NCBI GenBank assembly: GCA_903881085.1 | Contig: CAIRSA010000005.1 | Coordinates: forward strand, 19,401-83,400 | DNA: 64,000 bases | Source of the DNA: an uncultured Acidobacteriia bacterium | GTDB lineage: Bacteria > Acidobacteriota > Terriglobia > Bryobacterales > Bryobacteraceae | Direction of reading: 5' to 3' | In this document: one piece after another, positions 36,767 to 45,529 of the stretch | Position numbering within the stretch: the stretch's first letter is position 1 | How the letters are laid out: each line of letters opens with the position of its first letter | Program-made: the position numbers and the translations under genes | The notes under the pieces: generated by a model | What the model saw: the letters and a program-made list of their open reading frames with translations, nothing else | Database searches by the model: none | What the model was told of the DNA's origin: nothing

Positions 36767-39516
36767 AAGGCAAACTTAATCTGCAACTCAAGCCGCCGGT
36801 TGCTGGCATTCTCGGAAAACCCCTCAGCATTCGGATTGCCGCCAATCTGATTGGCTCTGCCAAACAACGGTGAGGTTACGTTGCCGATGATCGGGCCGGG
36901 GTTCACGTGATTCAGCAGATTCCGCGCCGACATCAGGATCGTCAGGTTGTAGCGCCGGTCTGACGATCCTGATCCGAACAGGCCACGCAATCCCCCAGGC
37001 GCCGCCATATTCGCGGCATCGATTCTTGGCGCGCCATCGGCCGATTTCGCGCCACCCTTCAGCGGACCGATACCGATGGTCTTGCCTAGCCGCAGGTTCA
37101 CAGTGATCTGTCCGGGCCCCCGTCCGTAGTTGCGCGGCACCACGAATTCTCCCTGGTTCGGGTTGGGGTTCAACAGACCGTACGATGTCGCAATGACGCC
37201 GGGGCCCGCAGTGCTCACCAGGCTCGGGCGGCTATTGAACAAAGTTGTCCCGAATAGGTCCTGCCCTGTGGTGATATCGAATGGCGAGCCAGTCTGCGCC
37301 ATCAGATAAGGACTAATGCGGATATTCCACCGCGTGCTTATCGATCCACCGATAAGGAACCGGTGGCGGACGTCTGTCGCGGCAGGACCGTACTCGCCAG
37401 CGAAGCTGCGAGGATTCGCCGGAAATGTTCCGAGTCCATCTGTATTGCTCCGCGCATAGTTGAGCACGTAATAACCGAATAGCGAGACCTGCGGCAGCGG
37501 TTTGGTGCTGACGTTGGTGATGAGCTGGTTCTGATTATAGAGGCCCGATGACGTCATCAGATAGACGGGCGACGCACCAGGCAGCACTTCCGAGCGCAGG
37601 GTGTGCAGCCCATGAGTGTTGTTAAACGTGGCCGCGACAGTTGTCGTTTTCGTAACCTGCTGCTCCACCGTGATAGCCGACTGCAGCAGGTAAGGAGCCC
37701 GAAGATTCGAATCTACGCGCTGGATGACTTGTTGTGCCCGTGCGCCTGACAGCGATGGAAGCGTAGGAAATGACGCCGGGTTGGCAATCACATACTGCTG
37801 CTGCAGAATGCCGTCAAAGCGCCGGGCGGCGATGGTATTCGCAAGCGAAAAGCGATCATAGAACATGCCGGAGCCTGCGCGAAATACCGTTCGCCGAGTG
37901 CGTCCGCTGCCGCCTGGCGACCATGCAACGCTAACCCGCGGAGCGATATCCGACCGGTCGCCAATGTTGCTCTGCGCTTCGTAACGGAGGCCATAATGCA
38001 GCATCAGGTTTGGACGCAAACGCCACTCATCGGCGATGAAGATTCCGGCGTCCACTTGACGAGCCTTGAGTTCAGGAGTCCCTGCATTGATGGAAAACTG
38101 CGATGGACCGAAGCCTGAAACTCCAGCCAGTGTACTGCGGTAAGTGTCGATCGATGTGAACGTGAATGTGCCATTGAAATTGGTGCGCGATGTGTTGTCA
38201 TCGTGCGCATCGCGCACCCGGACTCCAAAGCGCCAGATATGCGTACCGCGCGGCATGGTCGTGTAGTTCTGCCACTCGAACTGATTCTGCGTATCCGCGC
38301 TTTTACCTACGCTCGCGCCGCCGGCAGTGAATGCTCCGAAAACCTGGATGGCAGGGCCGGCTTGATCCGGATCCGTCTGCCGTTCCCAGCGGAAGTACTG
38401 GAAGCGCGTTTCGTTGATGGTGCGGCCTTCCACCAAGGTGTTCGAAAACTGCACCGTATTGAAGCGATTGTGCAGGTGATAGCCTCGCGACACCTGATCG
38501 AAGCCGCCTACCCCGGCCCCGTCCACTCCGCTATCGGTGAACGTGTAGCGAAGGCTGAGCGTATCCTTTTCCGTAAGCTGATAGTCGATGCGCGGGCTCG
38601 CGTTCGTCCGGCGTTGCTTCGAAACCAGAATCGTATCGAACGGCGCGGGATTGTGCGTCACGGGGTCGAGCGATATTCCATTGGCGATGAAGCCGTTATC
38701 CACCATGTGGCGCTCCAGATCGAGAGTAAACGAAGAGCGCTTACTCAAAGGCCCGCCCAGCGAATTCTCAAACTCCTGGAGGCGCAGAGGTGCTTTCTGG
38801 CTGGCGAACGGGTTCCGCGAATTCCAGAAGTCATTGGCGAAGTTGTAGCCGAGCGTTCCTTTCCACTTATCGGCGCCGGGCTTCGTGAAGATTTCGATGC
38901 GGCCGAAGCCCAGCTTATCGAATTCCGGAGCAAACGGATTCTGATTGATACGGATTTCACGGATCGCTTCTTTGGGCGGAAGCTGTCCTCCGCTAAAGCC
39001 ATCGATGAAGATCGCGCCGCCATTGGGTCCGGCCGCTGGGCCTGCCAGTGCTTGCAAATCCGCAGCCAGGTCCTCCGGATTATCGGCCAACGCTTCCAGG
39101 TCCCTGCCTTGGATGACGACGGCTCCGGCATTGGAGGCACTTTCAATTCCCACGACAGGTGTTCCGTTATCTTGCACCGTCAACTGATCGGTACGGGCAA
39201 CGATGCGCAGCCGCAGGTCAAGCGTAACAGCGGTAGCTCCAAGCGAGATTCGTTGCTTTTGCGGAGTCGCAAGCTGCGGTGCCGCTGCGGAGATTGTGTA
39301 AACCCCAGGCGCCAGCCGGTCAAAGCCGTACTGGCCGTCAAGCGCTGAAACTGCCGACTGTAGTGGCGCCCCTGTCCGTGACAGCGTCACGACCGCGCCT
39401 GATACGGCGGATCCCGAATCGTCCAGAACCTTGCCGCGAAGTGAACTCGTTTGCGCACTCACTGGCGCTGAGAGCATAACGAAAATTGCAATTGAGAGAA
39501 ATAGGAATCGAATCAA
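36763..39516 (-). CDS. TonB-dependent receptor 5, Oar-like, divergent subtype
   Basis: About 917 residues from a TTG at 39516. The ATG at 39537 overlaps the TAAT of the promoter and cannot be translated from that transcript, while GGAG (39525-39522) sits 5 bases before the TTG, which opens a good signal peptide (IRFLFLSIAIFVMLSAP). A carboxypeptidase-regulatory domain (LRGKVLDDSGSAVSGAVV) and plug follow, then a barrel ending LELQIKFAF. The plug is unusual: instead of the DGxDN loop of the others it has a glycine/alanine stretch ending AIFIDGFSGGQLPPKEAI. It is monocistronic and divergent from receptor 6. Confidence 0.87.
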   Translation of the reverse strand: MIRFLFLSIAIFVMLSAPVSAQTSSLRGKVLDDSGSAVSGAVVTLSRTGAPLQSAVSALDGQYGFDRLAPGVYTISAAAPQLATPQKQRISLGATAVTLDLRLRIVARTDQLTVQDNGTPVVGIESASNAGAVVIQGRDLEALADNPEDLAADLQALAGPAAGPNGGAIFIDGFSGGQLPPKEAIREIRINQNPFAPEFDKLGFGRIEIFTKPGADKWKGTLGYNFANDFWNSRNPFASQKAPLRLQEFENSLGGPLSKRSSFTLDLERHMVDNGFIANGISLDPVTHNPAPFDTILVSKQRRTNASPRIDYQLTEKDTLSLRYTFTDSGVDGAGVGGFDQVSRGYHLHNRFNTVQFSNTLVEGRTINETRFQYFRWERQTDPDQAGPAIQVFGAFTAGGASVGKSADTQNQFEWQNYTTMPRGTHIWRFGVRVRDAHDDNTSRTNFNGTFTFTSIDTYRSTLAGVSGFGPSQFSINAGTPELKARQVDAGIFIADEWRLRPNLMLHYGLRYEAQSNIGDRSDIAPRVSVAWSPGGSGRTRRTVFRAGSGMFYDRFSLANTIAARRFDGILQQQYVIANPASFPTLPSLSGARAQQVIQRVDSNLRAPYLLQSAITVEQQVTKTTTVAATFNNTHGLHTLRSEVLPGASPVYLMTSSGLYNQNQLITNVSTKPLPQVSLFGYYVLNYARSNTDGLGTFPANPRSFAGEYGPAATDVRHRFLIGGSISTRWNIRISPYLMAQTGSPFDITTGQDLFGTTLFNSRPSLVSTAGPGVIATSYGLLNPNPNQGEFVVPRNYGRGPGQITVNLRLGKTIGIGPLKGGAKSADGAPRIDAANMAAPGGLRGLFGSGSSDRRYNLTILMSARNLLNHVNPGPIIGNVTSPLFGRANQIGGNPNAEGFSENASNRRLELQIKFAF

Positions 39517-39535
39517 GAGGGCTCCGTAATTCCCC

Positions 39536-39567
39536 ATTACAGCACGTGAACATTAAGACAACCTGAA
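39536..39567 (-). promoter_or_regulatory. Pho-box-like direct repeats plus extended -10 (site B, receptor 5)
   Basis: Minus strand: unit 1 TTCAGGTT (39567-39560), unit 2 TTAATGTT (39556-39549), then TGCTGTAAT with TAAT at 39539-39536. Spacings 11 and 17 are kept although the units are more diverged. The predicted start near 39529 moves the receptor's start codon downstream to 39516. Confidence 0.65.
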
Positions 39568-39665
39568 GAAACCCGAATAAATTCGCCTTGGACGGCGCGC
39601 TGCGTGAATTCATTTATTAGCGAAGCTTTCATCGCTTTGAAACAGCCTGCCGAATACCATAGTCG

Positions 39666-42557
39666 ATGCAGAAGGAAAGAAGTAGACAGATCCAGCGCAT
39701 GACGCTGGCGCTTAGTTTGGCGATGTTCGGAGGAGCGGCCGCCGGGTACGCACAGTCCAATGCAATCGATGCTGCCATCGAGGGCTACGTTCATGACGCG
39801 CTCGGCGGTTTGATTCAAGGCGCGAAGGTAACGGCGCGCAACACTTCCACAAATGTTGCCTCGGAGACGAAAGCAAACTCCGATGGTTACTTCCGATTTC
39901 CATTGCTTCAGGTCGGTTCTTACCGGCTTACTGCTGAGGCAGAAGGATTCAAGGCGCTTACCAAACCCGGCTTCACCCTCGCCGCTGGACAAAAGATCCG
40001 TATCGACTTCGACATGCAAGTCGGATCGCGTGCGGAGACAGTTGAAGTGACAGCCGATACCGCCACCGTGCTGACGGACACGGGTTCCTCCGCAGTGGAG
40101 GGAATCGTAAGCCGCAAAGAGGTCGAAGATCTGCCGATCGTTTCTCGCAATATTTATAACTTTCAACTGCTTGCGCCCGGCGTACAAGGCCTTTCGAGCC
40201 CTACTTTCGGTACTACCCAATTCGCCTTCGGTGGGAACGAGAGGTCCAGTTGGAATCTTGATGGACTCGACAACACGCAGCGCGGCGGATCGCGCCAGAT
40301 CCGCATGGTCATCACGACGCCGGAAGCCGTGGAGCAGGTCCAAGTGCTATCGAGCGGCTACTCTGCTGAATTCGGGCGCGCCGCAGGTGGACAGGTAAAT
40401 GTGATCTTAAAATCTGGAACGAATCAGTACCACGGATCGCAGGTCTACCTCTACAGGCCGCAGTCTTGGCAGGCGCGCCCGTCTCTCGCTGCCGTCAATA
40501 CAGACGTCACATGGTGGGACGAGGCTCTCACTTTCGGTGGGCCGATAGTCAAAGACCGTCTCTTCTTTTTCACTCAGTATGAGCACAATCCCTATACGCG
40601 CCCGAATGCGCTTACTATCCTTCCGGCGAATGCTACCGCTCTCAGGCTTGCACCTGACCAACAGACCATTGCGCCCTTCGGCGAAACCTACGACACCTTT
40701 GTCGGCAAACTCAACTACCGGCTGAACGACCGAAACTCAGGTTATGTTCGCTACGCGCGTTTCACCAATCACCAGCCGGACAACGCCAGCGGCCTGACCA
40801 TCCCTGACCGTGGCACGGATTTTGATGACCACATGAATGGTGGAGGCATCCAATTGGCCACCGCGTTCTCTTCGAATCTGTTAAACGAGGCACGCTTTGG
40901 GACTATTCAGCGTACGCAGGCCAACAATCCGGTAGGAAAGCCGAACCCTTACACGGCAGCGGTCAATATCACTGGCGTGGCCAATATCGGATTCAACCCA
41001 CTAGCAAGCACTGAGACCACTGAACTCTCCACCCAGATCATCGATAACATCACCTGGACCCATGGCCGCAGCACCTGGAAGGCCGGCATCGACTTCCAAC
41101 ACACCAACTTCGACATCTACAAGTCGCGCAACGTCGCGTACACATTCGGCGGACTCAGCGCGGCAGGCGCGGCGCGTGGGGCGGTGACCGCGCTCAATCA
41201 GTATCTGTTTACGTCGCAGGGCCTGATAGATCCGGCCACCTCGAAGCCTTACACCTACACGACTTTCGCGGAAGATGGGGGCGATCCAAAGCTGATCATC
41301 TCGTTCAACTTCCTCAATTGGTTCGTGCAGAATGAATTCCGCGTCACACCGCGGCTTACAATCAATGCCGGTGTGCGCTACGAGACGATCCTATTCCCCT
41401 CCCTCGACCCGGAAGCGCCATACGCACTTTCGCGCAAGATCGATGGCGACCGCAAGAACTTCGCACCTCGCGTCTCCTTCAACTGGGGCGCAACAAAAGA
41501 TGCGAAGACGGTGGTGCGCGGCGCATTCGGAACCTTTTATGACGTGCCTGCCCTTTCGATTTTCTATAACGCAGCACAGGTGAACGGGCATCGATTCTTG
41601 AGCTACAGCGTCGCCGGCGCGGATCCGAAAGCTCCGGTGTTCCCCACTGTTCCGACGCTAAGCGATACAGCCCTGGTAGTGAAGCCGAACATCACTGCTT
41701 TTGCTCCCGGCTACAAGAACACTTACCAGATTCAAGGGAATCTGCAAGTACAGCGTGAACTGCCGTTGCATCTGGTGCTGACTCTTGGTTACAACTATGC
41801 TGCACAGCGCCACGGCCTTTACTCGCAGAATATTAATCTTGGTGCGCCGGTCGGCCTGCTCGCAGATGGGCGTCCGGTATTTGGCGGTGCGACGCTACGT
41901 CCCAATCAGGCTTTCAACCAGATCAACCTGATTCAATCGGGTGCAAACACCAACTACAACGGGATGTTCATTCACCTGCAGAAGCGTCTCAGTTCCGGAC
42001 TCTTGTTCCAGGGCTCCTATACCTGGTCGCATGCCATGGCCAACAATTTGGGTGAGGGTGGATCGATCACGGACCCCACCAATCTCCGTCGCGACTACGG
42101 CAACGCAGATAACGATTTGCGCCACTACTTTGTCGGCCAATGGCTGTACGAGCCGCACTTCAAAGAACCATCCGTGAAGTGGATCAACGGTTTCGAACTC
42201 TCGTCCATGATCTTCTTCAACAGCGGCTATCCGGTGAACGCAACTTCCGGCGTTGATCTGAATAACGACGGGCTTACCAACGACCGGCCGCTGTATCGCG
42301 GCAGAAACGATGTCTCAGGGCCGGGCCTTTTGCAGATTGATGCCCGCCTGCAGCGCTCGTTCACATTTCGCGAGCGCTTCCGGCTGGTTGGCTTGCTTGA
42401 GGCGGAAAACGTGATGAACCACACCAACGCGTCGTGCAGCACCGCGGGCGGATGCACGGGAGCTGTCGTAAACACCGCGACGGCAGCTGACTTCGGACGC
42501 CTCACCGGCGCTCGGACCGCGCGCAACGTGCAACTTGGGTTCAAATTCATTTTCTAA
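39666..42557 (+). CDS. TonB-dependent receptor 6, Oar-like
   Basis: 963 residues. The N-terminal leader is long (signal peptide ends near AGYAQ, residue 29); ATG 39666 lacks a clear ribosome-binding site and ATG 39699 is an alternative that keeps the hydrophobic part. Carboxypeptidase-regulatory domain (about 35-120, IEGYVHDALGGLIQGAKV), plug (about 125-255, LPIVSRNIYNFQLLAPG, NLDGLDNTQRGG, VNVILKSGTNQYHGS), barrel ending QLGFKFIF. It heads an operon with an S1/P1-type enzyme 10 bases later and a YdcF-like protein, and is followed by a two-component system. Its upstream region has only a poor match to the 11-bp repeat box. Confidence 0.88.
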   Translation: MQKERSRQIQRMTLALSLAMFGGAAAGYAQSNAIDAAIEGYVHDALGGLIQGAKVTARNTSTNVASETKANSDGYFRFPLLQVGSYRLTAEAEGFKALTKPGFTLAAGQKIRIDFDMQVGSRAETVEVTADTATVLTDTGSSAVEGIVSRKEVEDLPIVSRNIYNFQLLAPGVQGLSSPTFGTTQFAFGGNERSSWNLDGLDNTQRGGSRQIRMVITTPEAVEQVQVLSSGYSAEFGRAAGGQVNVILKSGTNQYHGSQVYLYRPQSWQARPSLAAVNTDVTWWDEALTFGGPIVKDRLFFFTQYEHNPYTRPNALTILPANATALRLAPDQQTIAPFGETYDTFVGKLNYRLNDRNSGYVRYARFTNHQPDNASGLTIPDRGTDFDDHMNGGGIQLATAFSSNLLNEARFGTIQRTQANNPVGKPNPYTAAVNITGVANIGFNPLASTETTELSTQIIDNITWTHGRSTWKAGIDFQHTNFDIYKSRNVAYTFGGLSAAGAARGAVTALNQYLFTSQGLIDPATSKPYTYTTFAEDGGDPKLIISFNFLNWFVQNEFRVTPRLTINAGVRYETILFPSLDPEAPYALSRKIDGDRKNFAPRVSFNWGATKDAKTVVRGAFGTFYDVPALSIFYNAAQVNGHRFLSYSVAGADPKAPVFPTVPTLSDTALVVKPNITAFAPGYKNTYQIQGNLQVQRELPLHLVLTLGYNYAAQRHGLYSQNINLGAPVGLLADGRPVFGGATLRPNQAFNQINLIQSGANTNYNGMFIHLQKRLSSGLLFQGSYTWSHAMANNLGEGGSITDPTNLRRDYGNADNDLRHYFVGQWLYEPHFKEPSVKWINGFELSSMIFFNSGYPVNATSGVDLNNDGLTNDRPLYRGRNDVSGPGLLQIDARLQRSFTFRERFRLVGLLEAENVMNHTNASCSTAGGCTGAVVNTATAADFGRLTGARTARNVQLGFKFIF

Positions 42558-42567
42558 AGGAATTCCG

Positions 42568-43587
42568 ATGATGATCATTCGGTTTGTTCTGATTTGCGTA
42601 GCGGCGTTTGCAGTGGGCGGATGGGGCGTCCGCGGACATCAAAGCGCAAACCGCGCTGCCGTCCGGGCACTGCCTTCCGACGGGCCGGTGTTCCTCAAGG
42701 GCCATGAGGATTGGATAGCCAAGACCGGTCCAGTACCCGACTCCTGGCGCGGCAATAGCGAGCCTTACTCCAAAATCTTTGAGGACCCGAATCACGGCTG
42801 GTTCAAAGAGCAGTTTGCATTCATGACCGCTATCCCGCGCTCGCGCTATGAATTCGTCCTACGCCTTTACGATGAGTTTCTGAAAATCCGCGAGAAGGAT
42901 GCGGAACGCGCAGCGCTCACGAATGTGCGTTGGACAGGTACGCTGCCCTACGCCGCGATTGAAAACTATGACCGCATGAAATCGGCAATGCGGCTGTATC
43001 GCCGTCTGGTTGCCGACCCCTCCGCTGAGTCGCAACAGGATGCAAAGTACCTTGCACAGGACATCGCATTCTACATGGGCTGGCTCGGCCATTATACAGC
43101 CGATGGCGCGCAGCCGCTGCATGATACCATTCACCACGACGGCTGGCAGGGCCCGAACCCGAAGCAGTACACCACGGAACCGCGCATTCACGGCCGCTTC
43201 GAGAGCGCGTTTGTCGATCTCATTCAACTAACGGAGGCGGATCTGCTTTCGTCCATGGAAAAACCGAAGCTGTTGAACGATCCATTTGCGGCAATCCTTG
43301 CTCACTTGGATGACGCCGCATCGCATGTGGAAGAGGTCTATATCCTCGATAAAGCTGGCGCTTTCGCGGACAAGACGAATGAGCCGGCTGCGCACCTGGC
43401 GAAGTCGCAACTCGCGAAGGCCGCAGCATTGCTTCGCGATTTGACATGCACTGCCTGGATGGAAAGTGCAAAGCCAATGACATTTGGCGGAACGGAGGGC
43501 AACCCAATCAGCCGTCAACATCCCCGCTATAATCCCGAAACTGGCACTGCTGCACCAGGACCGGCAGTTCAGTGGAGCAAACCATGA
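42568..43587 (+). CDS. Secreted S1/P1-nuclease or zinc-dependent phospholipase C type protein
   Basis: 339 residues from ATG 42568, with AAAGGA 9 bases upstream. After signal cleavage near residue 16 the mature chain would begin at or near Trp-Gly (WGVRGHQSAN), and in this family the N-terminal Trp and following His bind zinc. Further ligands are in WLGHYTADGAQPLHDTIHHDGW and HGRFES. The fold hydrolyses phosphodiesters in single-stranded nucleic acids (3'-nucleotidase/nuclease) or phospholipid head groups (PLC). The sequence alone does not separate the two. It follows receptor 6 closely and overlaps the next gene by 4 bases. Periplasmic phosphodiester degradation fits the other phosphatases in the region. 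Confidence 0.8.
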   Translation: MMIIRFVLICVAAFAVGGWGVRGHQSANRAAVRALPSDGPVFLKGHEDWIAKTGPVPDSWRGNSEPYSKIFEDPNHGWFKEQFAFMTAIPRSRYEFVLRLYDEFLKIREKDAERAALTNVRWTGTLPYAAIENYDRMKSAMRLYRRLVADPSAESQQDAKYLAQDIAFYMGWLGHYTADGAQPLHDTIHHDGWQGPNPKQYTTEPRIHGRFESAFVDLIQLTEADLLSSMEKPKLLNDPFAAILAHLDDAASHVEEVYILDKAGAFADKTNEPAAHLAKSQLAKAAALLRDLTCTAWMESAKPMTFGGTEGNPISRQHPRYNPETGTAAPGPAVQWSKP

Positions 43588-44795
43588 GAATTTGTGCCCT
43601 GCTCCTTTTAGGCAGCGCCGGCTTCGCTGCTGAGCCTGCGCAGAAGCCTCTGCAACTGCGCTCCCCATTACAGGACAAGAACTTCTATTTACTTTCTGTG
43701 CTGGAGCAAACTCCAGGCGCGCGCAAGGCGGTGAAATCGAATCCGGTCCTAGCGCGAATAGCACAGGAGAAGTTGGCAGCCCTGGAGCATGCTGCCGCCG
43801 CCTGCAAACTCGATGTGGCGTGCATCGCCGCCGCATTCGAATGGAGCGATCCGCAAATTGAGGAAGCTGCCCACGCTATCGGAAATCTGGATGGAGTGAC
43901 GGAGGCGATTCGATCTTCCGGCATGTATGTACGCCACCACGAACTGAATGATCGGAAACTACTCGAACAGGCATTTGTCGAATGCATGCGCGGTATCAAT
44001 CACGCAATCGGGGTCTACGGGCTGGGCAAACCCCCACGTTATCCGCTGATCGATGCGGCCACATACGATCCCCAAAAGCCGGCCTACCAGCGGATCCTGC
44101 AAAACCTGGTTGCGGTCTTGCAGGACGACAAAGCTAACTTCGATCTCGCCTTTTCCACGTCGTTACGCTTCGCCATGGAAGTAATGATTCTTAACCATCG
44201 CGACGAAGCCGCCCGCTTCGAACCGATGGAGAAGATGGATAACGCCGCGTCATTCCACCGTGTAAAGTCAGTCGCCTGGAACCACTATCCCTATAGTGTG
44301 ATCGTCGTTCCCGGCTCGGGTAATGACCGCCCCGGTGTCAGGCTCTCGCCCAACGGTAAACTGCGCGATGAAATCGCCGCGAAACGTTACCGCGAGGGGA
44401 AGGCTCCGTTTATTTTGGTTTCCGGCGGATATGTCCATCCCAACCAGACCGAGTATGGCGAAGCGATAGAGATGAAGCGCGATCTGATGTTGCGATTTCA
44501 TATTCCGGAAGAGGCGATTATAGTCGACCCGCACGCCCGTCACACCACCACCAATATGCGCAACGCTGCTCGTCTGATGTATCGCTATGGCCTACCGTTT
44601 GATCGCAAGGCGTTGGTGACCACCGATCCAGGACAGAGCCAGTACATTGAGAATCCGCTATTCGCAAAGCGTTGTATTGAAGAGCTTGGTTACGTACCGC
44701 ACCAGCTTCTAGGCCGGACTTCCCCGTTCGATCTGGAGTTCCTTCCTGCCATCGAATCGCTGCACGCCGATCCTCTCGATCCGCTTGATCCGTAA
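43584..44795 (+). CDS. Secreted YdcF-like (DUF218) protein
   Basis: About 403 residues from ATG 43584, which overlaps the previous TGA (ATGA). Signal peptide to about residue 16 (AGFAAEP), a helical N-terminal part of about 200 residues, then a DUF218/YdcF Rossmann-like domain: IVVPGSGNDRPG, ILVSGGYVHPNQTEYGEA and IIVDPHARHTTTNMRNAARL. YdcF binds S-adenosylmethionine in Escherichia coli, and related proteins act in envelope biogenesis; no reaction is established. The long N-terminal extension and export are unusual for the family. It is coupled to the S1/P1-type gene and ends 74 bases before the response regulator. Confidence 0.75.
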   Translation: MRICALLLLGSAGFAAEPAQKPLQLRSPLQDKNFYLLSVLEQTPGARKAVKSNPVLARIAQEKLAALEHAAAACKLDVACIAAAFEWSDPQIEEAAHAIGNLDGVTEAIRSSGMYVRHHELNDRKLLEQAFVECMRGINHAIGVYGLGKPPRYPLIDAATYDPQKPAYQRILQNLVAVLQDDKANFDLAFSTSLRFAMEVMILNHRDEAARFEPMEKMDNAASFHRVKSVAWNHYPYSVIVVPGSGNDRPGVRLSPNGKLRDEIAAKRYREGKAPFILVSGGYVHPNQTEYGEAIEMKRDLMLRFHIPEEAIIVDPHARHTTTNMRNAARLMYRYGLPFDRKALVTTDPGQSQYIENPLFAKRCIEELGYVPHQLLGRTSPFDLEFLPAIESLHADPLDPLDP

Positions 44796-44869
44796 AACAA
44801 CCCAAAGAAAGCAATTTCGTAACGATAAATTCATGACCATGGCGTATGATTCCAGATAAAGGAGTCTGG

Positions 44870-45529
44870 ATGAGGGTTCTAGTTGTGGAAGACAAGCCTC
44901 GAATGGCGAATCTGCTCTCGCGCGCCTTGCACCGCGAAGGTCATACGGTGATGGTTGCAAACGATGGGAAGGTGGCGCTCGATATTGGCCGCTCGACGGC
45001 CTATGACGTGATCCTGCTCGATGTCATGTTGCCAGGAGTCGACGGCTTCACTGTTATCAAGACATTACGGGATGAAAAGTGTTTCACCCCTACCATCATC
45101 TTAAGCGCCCGCGACGCTATCAGCGACATTGTGCGCGCACTGGATCTTGGCGCTGACGATTATTTGACCAAGCCGTTTGCACTGAATAACTTGCTGGCTC
45201 GCATGCGAGCAGTTGCCAGGCGTGGTCCGTCCGATGCACCGGTTGAACTTCGGTTTGAAGACCTGGTTCTAGATCCAGGTACGCATGAACTGCGTCGTGG
45301 CGGCAACGTCAGTTCTCTGACGCGCACAGAGTTTGCGCTCATGGAAGTTCTACTTCGCCGCGCTGGAAAAATTGTCCCACGCGATGCCTTGATCGAGGCT
45401 GGATGGGGACTGGATTCTGAGGTCAGTGAAGGGACTCTCTACGTGTTTATCCGGTCGTTGCGCACTAAGATCGGAGAGCCGCAACTTCTGCATACCGAAA
45501 GAGGAGTAGGCTACACGCTGCGCTCTTGA
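44870..45529 (+). CDS. OmpR-family DNA-binding response regulator
   Basis: 219 residues from ATG 44870, chosen because AAAGGAG ends 5 bases upstream; an earlier ATG at 44846 lies in the likely -10 (TATGAT 44845-44850). Receiver domain residues 1-115: acidic pair VVEDKP, phosphoacceptor D51 (LLDVMLPG), T/S in LSARD and K in YLTKPFA. The winged helix (about 125-219) has the OmpR-type recognition region and ends HTERGVGYTLRS. Its stop overlaps the kinase TTG start. The closest style is the CusR/QseB-type regulator, but the DNA target is unknown. It is the only two-component system here and its family binds 11-bp direct repeats like those at four promoters in this window. Confidence 0.92.
   Translation: MRVLVVEDKPRMANLLSRALHREGHTVMVANDGKVALDIGRSTAYDVILLDVMLPGVDGFTVIKTLRDEKCFTPTIILSARDAISDIVRALDLGADDYLTKPFALNNLLARMRAVARRGPSDAPVELRFEDLVLDPGTHELRRGGNVSSLTRTEFALMEVLLRRAGKIVPRDALIEAGWGLDSEVSEGTLYVFIRSLRTKIGEPQLLHTERGVGYTLRS

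Noticed and set aside
39624..39655. Possible repeat box before receptor 6
   Set aside because: With the correct spacing the units are AGCTTTCA and CTTTGAAA and the -10 is GAATAC; five of eight positions at best. Treated as chance.
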